Shown: positions 44,471 to 57,795 of the stretch, in pieces
How the letters are laid out: every line of letters starts with the position of its first letter
Position numbering within the stretch: the first letter of the stretch is position 1
Source of the DNA: Trichopria drosophilae
Taxonomy: Eukaryota; Arthropoda; Insecta; Hymenoptera; Diapriidae
Direction of reading: 5' to 3'
Assembly (NCBI GenBank): GCA_030407085.1
Contig: CM059585.1
Coordinates: 68,002,501-68,066,500 of the forward strand
DNA: 64,000 bases
Notes under the pieces: generated by a model
Databases searched by the model: none
Seen by the model: only the letters and a program-made list of their open reading frames with translations
Told to the model about the DNA's origin: nothing
Program-made: the position numbers and the translations under genes

Positions 44471-44900
44471 AGTCTTCTTAAATTATGTTAAATTTAACAA
44501 CTTTTAACAAACTTAACAAACTTAACGACAATTAATAAACTTAATAAACAAAAAACAATGTATACTATGTTCAGCAGTTTTAATTAAAGCAGCAATATTA
44601 ACAATAATTTTTAAATTATGGACAAGTGATTGCAACCGTAATGGTGTCGTATTATGTGCTATGTATGTATGCATGAGTAAGTACGGATGGAATATAGAAC
44701 ATTGTGCATGCTAGCGGAACTCTATGGAGGTCGTAGTAGAAGGGGAACTCCCCTCTTGCGGCCCTTAAAAAGGATCAGGCAAGAATGGACACGTTCCTTA
44801 AAGGAAGGTTGCACAGTATTTAGACTAATAGTATTCCGATTATTATCATTTGTTCAGCTATTACTTCGGAGATTTTGGATAGTATTGTAACGTGAGTCGA

Positions 44901-44971
<71 letters not shown>

Positions 44972-45275
44972 CACATTCCTGTGATAAATATTTACTTTTA
45001 TATAATGTTCTTCTCTTTTGAACTAAGCTTGTGAGAATTCGACTCTTGCCAGTTCCGTGACTTGTTTAATATAACCATAAACTATATTCACAGGAAATGT
45101 AATTGAGATTTTGTTTAATATTTTCCATCGACTCTCGTTGCCACTCTCCTTTTTACCGTAGCATTTAAAACACACGGCGTCATAAATTATAACCGGATTA
45201 TAAATGCCTATCGTACTCAAGCTCGAAGTGCATATGTGTCCCATTGTGGTTTATGACATATGCATCCGGAGAGTT
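44471..45275. repeat. Non-coding spacer with long (TA)n at 44905-44968
   Basis: AT-rich, with a ~64-bp pure TA run. A 67-codon ORF at 44687-44890 has no support. Confidence 0.6.
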
Positions 45276-46795
45276 TAAGGGCGCGTACAGACTGGGAGCT
45301 GATCGCGAAAAGCGGCAAGTAACAAGCGAAACAAATTGACAAACATCAAAAATCACCGTTCACTGCCGCTTTTCGTTGACAGGTTGCGAACTTTCGAGCG
45401 GAATGCGAATTTTCGCTGGCGAATATTGTATTCGAAATAATTATTTAAAAAGAAAGGAGTCAAAAATCTCGATGGCTGATGATTCCGAAACAAGCTCTTT
45501 TAAGGTATTTCAATAAAATTTCGCATCCGAAACAATTCTACATATTTTATCCTTAACCGACTAATTAATTAATGGAGCAGCAATTTTATTTTTAAAAAAG
45601 AATTAATTGAAAAAAAATTATATGAAAATTCTTTTTTTTTGCTTGGAAGAGAATATAATAATTAATTAAATATATTAATACACACCAAAAGAAAGAGAGT
45701 TCGTTTGAAGAAATTTTAATTCTGTAGGTTCAAAATAGACCATGTATTCGGGATCACCGACTTCCAACGAAAGATCGTGGCCCAAATACCGTAAAAGATG
45801 CATGGACTGAGATCGCTATTAAATGCGTAAGTTTTTCATTCTCACTCATTAGAAGTATTGTTATTTTATCAATATTACACCATCACATTTTATTTTTAAT
45901 GTATTTTATTTCTTTATCCTTAAGTTTACCTCTCCTGGAACATCTACAAACAAACTGAATAGTTTTTCACTAATTTTCATTTTAATTTATCCAAAACTGA
46001 ATCTGTTTCGTTATTAATTTATTCGAAATTCAATGTATCTAAAAAAATTCAATCTATCCATATATCAAATTATTAACATTGAAATTCATTTTATTTTGAT
46101 GTAAAACAAACTCAGACCATCGAAATTTCAATACATTTAAAAAACAATTGATTTAAGCTTAGACTGTAATAAAATTGTTCATTTAATCAAGTTCCATGCT
46201 ATTGATTTTAAAATTTCTATGCTTTAATCCCAATTATAAATAACAAAGTTCAATTAATCAAAATTTAAGAAGATACCAATTAATTGCTTTGCAATGTTGT
46301 AGTGTATTTTTAATGCAAATTTTGTTATTACTTCTTTGTTGCCTATTTTTTAAAATAATATTTTTTGTGTGATTTTTTCGATTTTCATGGACACTGTGAA
46401 AAAAAAATATAGTTCGGCACATGGGCGGAAAGTGATTTTTGCAAATTTTGTCGAGTCTACGTTTTTATAATCCCGCATTTTGTCTGAGATAGAGCTTTTG
46501 ATATTCTTTAGTTAAAAAATTTCTTTTTTATTTTCAACTTTTATCTCCAATCTCTCTTAGTGAGCTCAAGGCAAGTATGGCAAAATTAAAATCTGGGAAA
46601 GCTATGGGTTCAGATGATGTCACTGCGGAGATTCTAAAAGTCCTAGCCGGTGATTGGTTTGAATACACCCTCAGACTATTTAATTTCATTTTCGAGAATG
46701 AAATATCACCTGACGGATTTATGGTTTGCAGCCTATTTATGCTATACAAGAAGGGTGATCGTGCGGACCCGCTAAATTATAGAGCAATAGCAATT

Positions 46796-48316
46796 GAGCT
46801 CCTTCATCGTAGAACTCGATCGACGCTCGAACTGCCGAAATGAGTTGGCCCCTGGCCGTTTTCAGATCGAAATGTTAAAAAGTCGAAATTTTGATTTGGA
46901 AAAATATCGAGGTATTCAGAATGACGAGACACATGTTTTTTTCAAAAGAATTTTTTTGATTCGACGAATAGCTTTCACAATAAAAAATAAAAACCACTAA
47001 AATCGTTAATCATAAATTTAATTATATTTTAAGATATAAATCGCCATATTTCGTTCAATTATGCCTGAAACAGCTTGCAATTTTTTTTATCTACTCCTGA
47101 TGGTCAAGCGATGACGTCCGTAATATAAAAATTATACAAAGTTGTTATTTTTAAATATTTTTTAATTGTTAATAACGCTAGATTGGTGACCGCAAACTTA
47201 TCGCTTCGCGGACAAAAAGCATCGAGGGAAGTTTCGAGTTGAGCAAACTGTCAGTGAGACTTTTATTCCACTATATTCAAAGAAGTTTTATGGAAAATTT
47301 CAACTCGATTGGTTTAAAAATGACCAAAATATCCTGTGTTTAACAAAGTGCATGGCGAAGCACTGTAACGCGGCGCTGCGGAACGGCTCGTCCGCCGCCC
47401 TGAAGTAAACAATAAGATGTGCATTGTTCTTATAGACACTATTATTTAAAGATAAAAAGTTTGTGTAATTATTAAGTATTCGTACTACTGCAAGACTTTA
47501 CTTCCGACTTTTTTTAGAGAACCGTATTTCCAATTTCTGGTCTCCATCTCCCAAGAGTACATGGAATTGAAACTGATATTTATTGTTTCCAAATTTCGTA
47601 CATATTATTAATGGCATTCTAAAAATAATGAGGTAAATACAAAAAAAATAAATAAAAAATTACTTCTGAAAACATAGAAAAACTGAAAACAAACCCATGC
47701 GGTGCAGTTCAGGCAGATCAACCATTCCGAGGAAAGTCGCCGTTGCGAGGCGCGTCGCCATGCGCTTTGTTAAACACAGGATATTTTGGTCATTTTTAAA
47801 CCAATCGAGTTGAAATTTTCCATAAAACTTCTATGAATGTAGAGGAACAAAAGTCTCACTGACAGTTTGCTCAACTCGAAACTTCCCTCGATGCTTTTTG
47901 TCCGCGAAGCGATAAGTTTGCGGTCACCAATCTAGCGTTATTAACAATTAAAAAATATTTAAAAATAACAACTTTGTATAATTTTTATATTACGGACGTC
48001 ATCGCTTGACCATCAGGAGTAGGTAAAAATAATTGCAAGCTGTTTCCGGCATAATTTAACGAAATATGGCGATTTATATCTTAAAATATAATTAAATTTA
48101 TGATTAACGATTTTAGTGGTTTTTATTTTTTATTGTGAAAGCTATTCGTCGAATCAAAAAATTTCTTTTGAAAAAAACATGCGTCTCGTCATTCTGAATA
48201 CCTCGATATTTTTCCAAATCAATATTTCGACTTTTTAAAATTTCGATCTGAAAACGGCCAGGGGCCACTCGTTTCGGCAGTTCGAGCGTCGATCGAGTTC
48301 TACGATGAAGGTGCTC
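46796..48316. mobile_element. AATT-target palindromic element, copy 2 (1521 bp)
   Basis: Direct copy of 30804-32311, very similar throughout. It is flanked by AATT (46792-46795, 48317-48320). Removing the element and one AATT restores the LINE reading frame (AIAI then MNAL), which fixes the duplication at 4 bp and the ends at GAGC...GCTC. Compared with copy 1 it keeps ~15 extra bases near 48231. Confidence 0.92.
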
Positions 48317-49469
48317 AATTATGAATGCGCTGTCAAAACTCTATACTCAAGCTCTCGTGGCGAGATTGGAGAGTTGCGTAGAGCGACAAGACTTATTACC
48401 AAACAAGCAAGCGGGTTTTAGGTGAGGTCGCTCGATAAAAAATATATTTACGCTACCAGCTGCAGCACAAATTATGCGCAGGAAAAAGGGAGCCAAGTGC
48501 TACGTGCAATTCGTCGACTTTCGCAGAGCGTTCGACTCGATCCGCATGATAAACTTTGGCAGAAGTTGCATCGTCTTGGTATGAGCGCTAAGATGTTCAG
48601 GTCAATTAAAACCCTTTATAATTCCGCCTGCACATCAATTAGATGTGTTTCGGTCAAACAGAATCTTGTAAGGTTACGGAAGGGGTGCTACCGGGGGAGA
48701 TACTAAGTCCACTCCTCTTTATCCTCTATATCTCGGAGAGACACTTCCGCGAACGAGGATACAGAGGGATTGACTGCACTACCGCTTATGACCTTTTGAT
48801 GCTCCTTTTTGCGGATGACTTAGCTATTTTTGCGTATTCGTCTGCTGATATGAAAGCTAAATTAAAGGTGTTAGTTTCATATTGTTCCGATAATGGGCTA
48901 ACTGTTGACACAGAGAAAACAAAGATAATGGTCCTTAGGATGGGAGGACCCCTCGATGATTCGTCTAAAGTGTTTTTATACCAGGGTAGAAGATTAGAAG
49001 TAGTATCAACATACCCCTATTTAGGGACTATTATCTCATCTTCTGCAAAGGGCTTAAAGGCAACAGAAAATGCCATAGTAAAATCTCGCCAAGCTACTGC
49101 CTCGGTTTTTGCAATTATGGCCTCAGCAAAATGCGACTCATATGAGGGGGCTGTTGAACTCTATCGTGTTATGATCTTGGTCACCGTGCTATATGCAGCT
49201 CCTTATTGGGCGCTTTATTATCTTGACCTCTTGGAGTCCGCCCAATTGGAATTTTTCAAAAGATGGTGGACGTTGCCAAGATCTACATCGGGCTACCTTC
49301 TACGCTTGGAACTGGGCTTTTATTCCCTCTCAGTAGAGGTGATTCGTAGGACAATGCAGATTGTCATACGGTTTCTACGACAACCACAATCTAGCCTTGC
49401 GCGAATGGGTCTAATTAGGATGCGTGAGCTGGGCCTTGACGATCCAGTGGGCACGCATGTTGAAAAGAC

Positions 49470-50862
49470 GTTCTAAGAATGTCATTTAGCGAACGTCCTA
49501 GTGACTTGGAAAATATGACATCCTAAAGGCGTTAATGACATGTCGCTAAATTGACCCCGGCGGGGACGCTTTTAAGACATAAAATGCATCGTCAAGACGT
49601 CTTATTCAGGTGTCGGGGACATCCAATTTACGTCCGCGGGACGTTAAAAAGGCGGCAATTAAGCGATATTAAGGCATCCAATGTCAGGCATATTTACATC
49701 TTTAAAATCACCTGCAGTCTTTCTAAATATGTCTTGCATGACGCTCCATACTTTTCGATACTATGTACATCCTTCCATATACACTAGTGTCCAGGTGTCC
49801 CAATGCGTAGGTTTTCATTATTCATAATATTGTACAATATTACAATGGTCATAATTATGAATATTAAATAGCATAATGTCATTACAATTACATTCATAAA
49901 AAAGATCTATCTTAATTTAACAAATCAAATCACTAAATTGCCCTGACCTCCTTTCATTGAAAATTTTGTAAATTTGATAAAAATAATAAATATGTTTTGA
50001 TAAAAATGTTTTTCTACAAACAATGTTGTTTTCAAAATTTTCATCAATCCCTTGCTATTTCTGCGGAAATATACTATTCTTACAGATCGAAAATGAAAAT
50101 AATTCTTTGACGAAGAAAAAAATTATTTACTGCAGAATTTGATGGATTTGTGTATGACTGGGTAGTCGTCCTCAAATAATATTATTTTGGAAACAGAAAA
50201 TGTTGATAATTTTTTGCTAAAAGCTTTTTTCTTTTTTTGTAAAATTCATGAGCTATCGTTCTCGAAAACAGTTCTTTTTTCAAGATCAAGAATTTTTATC
50301 ATTTTTTTATAAACCAAAATAGCGATTTAGGCCAAAATTTGATGGATTCGTTGATAATTGAGGAGTTGTTCTAGTGACGCCTTTGGGACGCATATGATAT
50401 GCATCTAAAACTGATTGCGCACTAACTCCATTGAAAATAATGTTGTCTTGGAAAGAGAATGTGTTCATAACTTTTGATAAACCACTTTTTTAGTATTTGT
50501 AACAAACAATTGCTATCTTTATAGAAAACAGAATTTTCCTGGAGATCGAAAATGTTGATAATTTTGTCATTAACCAAAATAACGATTTATCTCATACTGT
50601 ATTCCATAACAGTATACTGGATTCTTGCGCGAGTGAGTACACGTCCTCGGGACGTCTTCGGGACGTCTATAGGTCACCCCCCAAAATAGAATTCGTTCTT
50701 ATGTCACTTGAACATACTCTTGTCTTAGAAACAGCAAATATTGTCAATATTTGATCAAAGTTTTGTTTGCAATGTGTAATTTTTTAATCATTTCTTTCAC
50801 CATGAAAAATAGAGATTACCGTACGAATGAAAATGTTTATAATTTTTTAGTAGGTCAAGATA
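49470..50862. repeat. Insertion in LINE made of ~240-bp degenerate repeats with GGGACGTC motifs
   Basis: It separates two parts of one LINE ORF. The left edge has a hairpin (GTCATTTAGCGA / TCGCTAAATTGAC, 49482-49552). Related segments recur at ~49950, 50190, 50440 and 50710: TTGATAA...(A/G)AAAACAG...GATCGAAAATG...TAACCAAAATA(A/G)CGATTTA. Separators are rich in ACGTCC/GGGACG (49560, 49600, 50390, 50650). No coding potential. It may be a non-autonomous element or a satellite burst. Confidence 0.6.
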
Positions 50863-52330
50863 GTAACGATCCACTCGCGCTCTTTCTGTATTGGAAATAC
50901 CATCTTCCCTTATAATCCAACAGAGCTTTGTTCTCTGTGTAAGATGGAGGTTAAAGAGTCTCTTACCCACATTTTGTGCGACTGTTCCCTCTTCTGTCCC
51001 TCGTCCTACACTTAGCTGAATTCTAGGCTAGCAAAAGAGCAATTTGAGCGCGAACATTTTATTCGTCTAATTTTCTCTAACAACATTACTAGTTTAAAGC
51101 GTTTATTTTGTCATGTTAAAAATTGTTTTAATCGCCGCAAGTTCTTTTTTGAGTGCTGTCAACCTGTCTAGTTTTATGTACAATAAATGTTTGTTATAAT
51201 ATTGTAAATAGTTGAAACTTTATAAGCTGGGCACATCTTGTCGTTATAAACATTGCGTAGCTATTAAATCTAATATTTTATTCCGGTATCCGTCCTCTGA
51301 GCGTATTAACTTTGTACCCCTTGTTCGTTCAATTCCATTTATCTTCATTTAGATGTCAACAATTGTGTACTCTACCCTTATTGAATTATGTATATTCATT
51401 TTATGGGTTAATAAATTATTATTATTATATATTATATTTTCAACTTTTATATAGCCCAGAAACTTAACCCACGTCTCCTCTTGTACAGGAATACATCAAG
51501 AATCGTGGACATTCACTACAATCCACTTTCCCTATTCATTATTGCTATAAAATTAATTATAAATAAATAATTTTCAATTTTCTAATAACTTTTTAAATAA
51601 TAATAAAAAAATAAAAACTATATCTGTAGAGAGGAATGCATTGATATTACAAAAGAAAATGGTAAAATTTAAAGAATACTTTTCGCAAACGCCACAGGGA
51701 GACGAAAGAACGTGTTCCAAGTGGAAATAGCGCTAAGAAAAGAAAAACCCAAATGTGGAAGTACTATTAAGCATTAGATTTTCTCATTCCAGTTGTGGAA
51801 TTTAGAAGGTACAGAACGCAATACGTCAAATCCACATAACATCCAATAAATTTTAATGATGTGAGAAAATTTTAAGAGCACTGTATCTTATTTTATGTTC
51901 AATTAGAACATTCTGCAATAACCAACTTCTCAAAGTCGAAGGGGATTAGAGAATCGTCGAAGAATCTGAAAACTCTAATGAATTACTGGGTAGATATGAA
52001 AATGGTAAATTCTTCTTTAAATTCTTATTTAGAATATAAAAACGTTTTTGTTATTTGCATTTAAGTAATATTATTATCAATTTACGTTCCTATTCCTAGA
52101 TCTGCGTGAACATCCACCCGTCGAAAATGTACAGCCAAGTGGCGTTAAATTTGTTACAAACAAAACAAAACAAATGTGTTTAGATGGAAGTAACAGCGGG
52201 TAAAAAAAACTACATCCGAAGAACAATTTTATAACAATTTGCTGCATACAATAGATGATGAAGATAATGAAATAACCGCATTTTTATCATTTATGAAATT
52301 TAAGTTAAAAAAATCTCAAGAAACGGACGA

Positions 52331-52999
52331 CAAGCAGTATAATAAATTTAATCACAAAATTATGAAAACATAATGGAAAATAGATGAAGAGATACTATTG
52401 TATAATTAAATAAATTATGCAAATTAAGTTTTAACATATTACCTATGTTGTTTCTTGTATACAGACCAATAAATGCCTAATTTAATTAATGTCTAATTAA
52501 AAATCTCATGTCATAACTCTAAATGTCAAAAATCTAAATTCAGCAATTGAAAAAAAAAGTTAAAATTATTTTTAATGACACGGACGAAATGATTTTCTAA
52601 CAATTATTCATTTATGGGTAAAAGAGAGTTTAAATATCATGTTCCATTGGAAAGAAAAAGATTACAAATTTTTCAAATATATTCTAGTTTATTTGAAGCA
52701 CAAAATCAGATCAACAACTCAAACTTTAAAAAGTACCCCGAAAAATTCACATGTTTTTACATATTTTTGTCAAATCATTGACAATTTTCCAATTTATTAA
52801 ATTTTCTCAACGCCGTTCGAAAGAGCAGTAAAAAACGTTAGAAAAAAATATCTTTGATGATTTTCAGTTGAAGTTGAAGAAAAATTTCAATGCATTTGGG
52901 AGTTAACTAGCCACGTATTAGATACTCATTAAAATTTAAGATCTAAATTACTTTTTATTTTACCAAAAATTTGTAACATTCCACAGCCAATTGACAGCC
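52331..52999. other. AT-rich spacer between the two convergent Harbinger genes
   Basis: No ORF or repeat recognised. It lies where the 3' ends of partner and transposase genes face each other. Confidence 0.5.
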
Positions 53000-53830
53000 A
53001 GCGAGTTTACAAAATATTCTTTAAGTTTTTCACGACCATTCACAATGAATGAGGCATCGAATTCGGTATGCTCCGTATCTAGATTTTCTTCAAGCATTGA
53101 TACGGGTGCCTTATGGATCTTCTTAAAATATTTTCGATTTTTTCATACAAAAATTATGTAACCTTGCACACGCTTTAACTGCTTTTTGTAGTGGCTTCCG
53201 AAATACTCCCGGGTATGGTCGCATTGTAAAATTGTTCAGCTGAAAAGCTTCATCTGCAACCAATACGTATGGAATCGGTTCATCATTTTCGACGATCGGG
53301 GAGGGTGGTGGAATTTTCATTTTGTTTTCCAGAAATCGTTGCCCTATGAGTGAGTTCCGGAATACTCTGCCATCACTGTGACGTCCTTAAGCTCCAATAT
53401 CCACGAGTAAAAATTCACATGCCGCAGAAGCAACAGCCATTAGGTGAATGCTGTGGTATCCCTTGTAATTAAAGAAGGACGATCCACTTTTTGGGGACGC
53501 CTGATTTTTAAACATATAAATGTCAGTATTATGTGACAATTATCATTAGGGGTTTCAGGTGTCGTTGATATAAGATTTATGTAAATCTTTTCAATTTTAT
53601 TTATTTAAATATAAAGTATTTTTTTTATTTAAATATAAAGTATTGTTAAGCAATACGTACCCTCAATGGAATATGCTTTCCGTCTGCAGCACCGATGCAA
53701 TGTGCTGTTCCACATTCTGTTAAAATCGTGTGCGACCTTTTTCCAGCCTTCTTCAGATGGTGTAAATAATTCATCTTGGAGATCTCCGGAATCATCAGTA
53801 ATCGAGTTTTAGCCATATTTTCTTATTTGT
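53000..53830 (-). pseudogene. PIF/Harbinger DDE transposase, internally deleted
   Basis: Minus strand. The exon ending at 53661 encodes EEGWKKVAHDFNRMWN and GAADGKHIPLR (first catalytic Asp). The intron 53501-53660 has GT...AG ends. The next exon gives SFFNYKGYHSIHLMAVASA, LLVDIGA-stop-GRHSDGRVFRNS, then YVLVADEAFQL (second Asp) and FTMRPYPG. Directly after this, FRKPLQKAVKACARLHNF follows, so the ~20-30 residues that should carry the third catalytic residue (Glu) are deleted. A TAA replaces the aromatic codon before GRHSDG. The enzyme would nick and join DNA at TWA targets if intact. Confidence 0.82.
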
Positions 53831-54002
53831 ACTAGTTATACTTTGGACACAATATTCGCCAGCGAAAATTCGCTTTTAGCTCGAAAGTTCGCAACCTGTC
53901 AACGAAAAGCGGCGGTGAACGGTGAATTTTGATGATTGTCAATTTGTTTCGCTTGTCGCTTGCCGCTTTTCGCGATCAGCTCCCAGTCTGTACGCGCCCT
54001 AA

Positions 54003-57000
54003 GTGGTAATCGGAACCGGTAAACCCGGTAGAGGTACGATCATTGGTTTATTGCAGCCAAGAATAAACTTCGTTTTCGAATTGCAAATTTATTTTTAATT
54101 TACTTTTAGAACTTCATATCTATGCTGTATGGTGATAAATGAATTTTAATTCTTTTAATTCTTGTTAATTAAGAATTCCATAGATTATTAGCCGCAGGTG
54201 TTCGTTAGTTTAAATTTTAATCAGTCCATTCGAACCGTATGTTTTAATCTCTCTGAAATAATGATCTTTTATTTTTAGATAATATAGTAATTATAACCAT
54301 ATTAATTAAGGGAAGATAAATTGCACCGCATTGCAATTATCAACAACTGTTATTGTTAATTATGTGCTAGTACGTAAGTTGCTTTACAATAATTCTTGCG
54401 TTAGAGTCATAAGAAACACACCGTTCTTTCGGTGGCCCAATCAGGCCCCTCCTGTCGTGCAGACTGGTCCGAGAGCTTAGCGCTTTCCCTGTCGCTCAAC
54501 GTGAATTCCGAAACCTTTCCTTTCCTTATCACGCATAGCTGGATTGACAGAGCTTCTAAGGCTTTTCTAAACAGCGCCTTACTCCCCCTTCTTCTTACAT
54601 TTTTTTCGGAGGCGAGTTCGTTACAGCACTCGTCCTCAACATTAGTTCAGTTCACTCTTTCAATCTCTACATTCCATAATTAGGTGGCCCTTTAGTTGCT
54701 TTCCTTTAAAGAACATTCACATTTAATTTCAAACATTTATTTCACCAAGAGTCCAACGAAAGGAAATTGGGGATTCATCCTACGGACCTCACTTGGTAAA
54801 TGTATAACAATTTTATATAATAATTTTCCTTCTCTATTTTCTCCATCCATCTCTCATTTCCTAATAACCAACGCACAACTCGACTTGAGATAGTTCGCAT
54901 TCGCAAACCTCGTCTGAGTTGAAGATATTCAAGAGAACAATTGGAAACCTACCTTAGTAAGATTTGAGTGGTTTAGCTAAAAGCTAATCCTCATCTAACT
55001 AAGTGAAGGGAGTTCAGACCTAATTAGAGCGCCATTCGATCATACGAATCCTCATAAGAGACGGACGATCCCTGAATAAATTTGACTTAAGTAACAGTAA
55101 CAGTCAATTGTATAATTTTAACCATTTCATTTTTAATACACGTATTTTCATATCAATAATTACTTTGTATATTTATTTCTGTTTACCTCCCTAAAGTCTT
55201 TCCTGGATCTCAGCCGTCCCAAGGTAAGAGGGACGATTTAAAAAATTATCCAATGGTTCATGTTACTGACGGCACTGAACGCCCGACGTAACAGTATTAA
55301 CCTGCAGGTGTCCGCGGTGATGCCAATCGGCAACACCTCAAGGCCAGCCCACATTACTAGCCCATCAGGAACTTTTTGTATGGACCATATTTTCAAAGTA
55401 TCACTTTTGGACATTCTAAAATGCCGGCCGCCTGAAGTTTAATAGGGGTATTTGCATGAATTTTTACCTGAATTATAATTACTTTAAGGGTTACGATCGA
55501 AATATGCTCTAGGATGACCAGTATTTTGTCGAGGAAATCGGTTGGTAGTCGCCTGTTATCCTGTTTCTTTGCCAAGTTGGCACGTGACCATTTCGTTTTT
55601 CTGAACTAGCCTGACTTTTTCATTTATAAAATATGCATTTTCTTCTGTACCTCGAAGTTTTAAAGCGGTTAGTTTTTTTCAATTGTTATGATAGCAGGTG
55701 CAGCATCGTCGTGTTTTTTAAATGTATCAGTGAGATGCAATTGTAGGTCGGTTTTTAATTCGTCTACAAACGTATCGATTATTTCTTGGTCGATTAATGC
55801 TATTTGTTCATCACTTAAATCTTTTTCGATTTAGGTTTTCAATTTCTTTTTGAAAAGTGTTCTTCGTAATTTAAAACGAATTTGGTTAGAGGATAATGCG
55901 GGGGTATATATACTCTTAATATAATTTGATAAGGCAGCATGAGTTTCAGATCATTGGCCAGTAATTACCAACATTAACAGACCCCTCTATATAGCCCTCT
56001 AAAAACAAATGAACGCAAATGTTTTTCCCATCGAAAGTTGGGAAATATGGTTAAGGAAAAGGGGTAAAAACAATAAATCTTTTGTATATTCATCACTGTA
56101 ATGCACACGTGGTCTAAAAATGTAATTTATTTCATGGCTTAGCCCCATGTTTGAACCACGTGGCAATTAAATTTTTGTTTAAAATATTTATTGGATTTTT
56201 GTTGTCTAGGTAATGATAAGTGTTGAGTGTTGTGCGTTACATAAATACAAAGTTGAAAACGTGGTAAAAATATATACATTCAATGATAAATTTAAATATG
56301 ACATGTTTTTCTGGAAGATAATTTTATTCGTGCCTTTGCCTCGTTGCAGAACCGTGTGTGGATATGATGGTATGCATATTACAAGAAAACGGCCACTTTT
56401 AAAATTTTGAAAACGAATTAAAAAATAATGACAGTAATAAATATTCGTCAAAATATAAGAACTTAGTTTTAAGTTAATTGTTTACATAAATTTATTTTAA
56501 TTTTCATGCAATTTTATAGAATCTCGTTGCAGTAGTCAAGAATATTTAATCATTTTAATAATTTACTTTTTATTTTATATAAATTATTAATAAAAAAGAA
56601 TAATCTTAAAAAAATAAAACGTACATATATATAGATATTTTTGCGTGTCTATATATATATATATATATATATATTGGTTGAGGGGTTCGTTTGAGGACAG
56701 TTATGTATAAAAAGTGGCTATTATGGGGTCATATGGTCTTTTAGTGACAGTCCCCGAAAAATATAGATAAAAAGTGTGTACTTTGAAACCATGATACTTC
56801 GGGGACATTTAAATGTATAGTTGAATACATGAATATAACACAGAAACTAGTTAAAGCAATACCTAGGTCTAGGCAATGTTCTGTAGAGGTTGGGTTAGAA
56901 GTAAGGGGGGGGGGTGTCCGGGGTGAGGGGGGCAAAGCCCCTTACATATATATATATCTCAACTAGTAATGAAATTAACAACGAAAAAGGTAACAGAAAA

Positions 57001-57203
57001 AAGGAAAGATAAAAATGATATTCAATAACTATAAAGTTGATACAATTTCGATTTGACAGTTACTAGGAATAGAGTGGTATGTGAATATGACTTGTTAGCA
57101 TGCAGTATAATAAATCTAAAGAAAGAAAAAGGCAATTAATATAACAATATATAATATGTAAACAAAAAACAAAAAAAAATATATAGACGTGCAAAATAAT
57201 AAT

Positions 57204-57267
<64 letters not shown>

Positions 57268-57795
57268 GAGATTATAAATATTTCGACAAGGCCTGAACGT
57301 TTGTGAATCCGAGCGATCACGACGGAAGGTGTTTGAAATGTTTAGGAAATTTCCAAACTATGGCATTTTAACATCTAATAGGCCAGTCAAATTAGACAAA
57401 AAAAGGGCTTGAGCGGGAAAGTGAACGCAATTTAATGAAACCTTTTGAGGCTTATTTGGGACGTTTTGAAAAGCTTATTTAGAAGTTTGCGTATTCCCAG
57501 GGGCGCGGGAATTTGTGCGGGGGCCCCTTTTTTAAAAATTTCGTTTTTTCGCCATATCTCGGCCAATTGCTATCGGAAATTAACGTTCGACCTCTCATTT
57601 TGTAGCATTTTTTGCGCCCTACAATTCTGTTTTTCAACATTTTCCACGTAGAGTCAATGGTTCACGTGTTTTTTGCGGTGGAAGGTGGGGGGGGGGGACA
57701 TTCATTTTCATGTTTTTTTTGCATTTATCTCGTTTTGGTGAAGATAAATCACTTTTTTCGTTGAAATAAAAGTTACAGAGTTTGAAAAAACGAAG
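54003..57795. other. No gene recognised; (TA)n runs at 56650-56674 and 57210-57264
   Basis: 54430-55060 is C/T-rich with no supported ORF. 55400-55900 on the minus strand has protein-like stretches in broken frames (FKLRRTLFKKKLKT, SDEQIALIDQEIIDTF) that may be a dead transposon gene, family unknown. 57400-57780 resembles the outer part of a DNA transposon flank. Confidence 0.4.

Larger units (their letters stand above)
46560..51180 (+). pseudogene. LINE reverse transcriptase and C-terminal zinc knuckle, interrupted twice
   Basis: 46560-46795 gives KLKSGKAMGSDDVTAEILK and LYKKGDRADPLNYRAIAI. After the palindromic insertion the frame resumes at 48321 with MNALSKLYTQALVARLE, and on to FVDFRRAFDSIRHDKLW (first catalytic Asp). 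A shift near 48640 leads to 48643-49476: VLPGEILSPLLFILYIS, then LLFADDLAIFAYSS (active-site FADD) and YLGTIISSSAKG. A repeat block interrupts at ~49470; coding resumes at ~50865 with a C-x2-C knuckle (CSLCKMEVKESLTHILCDC) and ends near 51170. The active-site motif is intact. The clade is uncertain (Jockey/R1-like group likely). Confidence 0.78.
46545..51435 (+). mobile_element. Non-LTR retrotransposon, 5'-truncated, with 15-16-bp target duplication
   Basis: ATTTTCAACTTTTAT occurs directly before (46530-46544) and after (51436-51450) the element, a typical target-primed insertion duplication. It starts inside RT coding sequence and ends with a 3' UTR and an (ATT)n-like tail (51405-51435). Two later insertions sit in it: the AATT-target element (46796-48316) and a repeat block (~49470-50860). 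Confidence 0.88.
45472..52330 (+). pseudogene. Harbinger MADF/Myb-like DNA-binding partner gene, exons split by LINE
   Basis: Exon 1 is 45472-45504 (MADDSETSSFK) with donor GT at 45505. Exon 2 is 45728-45826 after an AG acceptor, in frame (VQNRPCIRDHRLPTKD... VKDAWTEIAIKC), with a consensus donor GTAAGT at 45827. It carries the MADF core (W...I at AWTEIA). Exon 3 lies beyond the LINE at ~51680-51830 (SGNSAKKRKTQMWKYY, then ALDFLIPVV) with a TAA where a sense codon is expected. More coding-like sequence with stops runs to ~52330. In Harbinger elements this protein carries the transposase to DNA ends. The exon-intron model is by eye. Confidence 0.72.
45279..53999. mobile_element. PIF/Harbinger transposon with 151-bp TIRs and TAA target duplication
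   Basis: TIRs 45279-45429 (GGGCGCGTACAGACTGGGAG...) and 53849-53999 (inverse) are flanked by TAA (45276-45278; 54000-54002), the 3-bp TWA target typical of PIF/Harbinger. The two standard genes are present and convergent: a MADF-domain partner on plus and a DDE transposase on minus. The LINE at 46545-51435 is inserted in the second intron of the partner gene; without it the element is ~3.8 kb. Both genes carry stops, so it is inactive. Confidence 0.9.

Noticed and set aside
57063..57320. 85-codon ORF with (IY)n
   Set aside because: Reads through a TA dinucleotide run.
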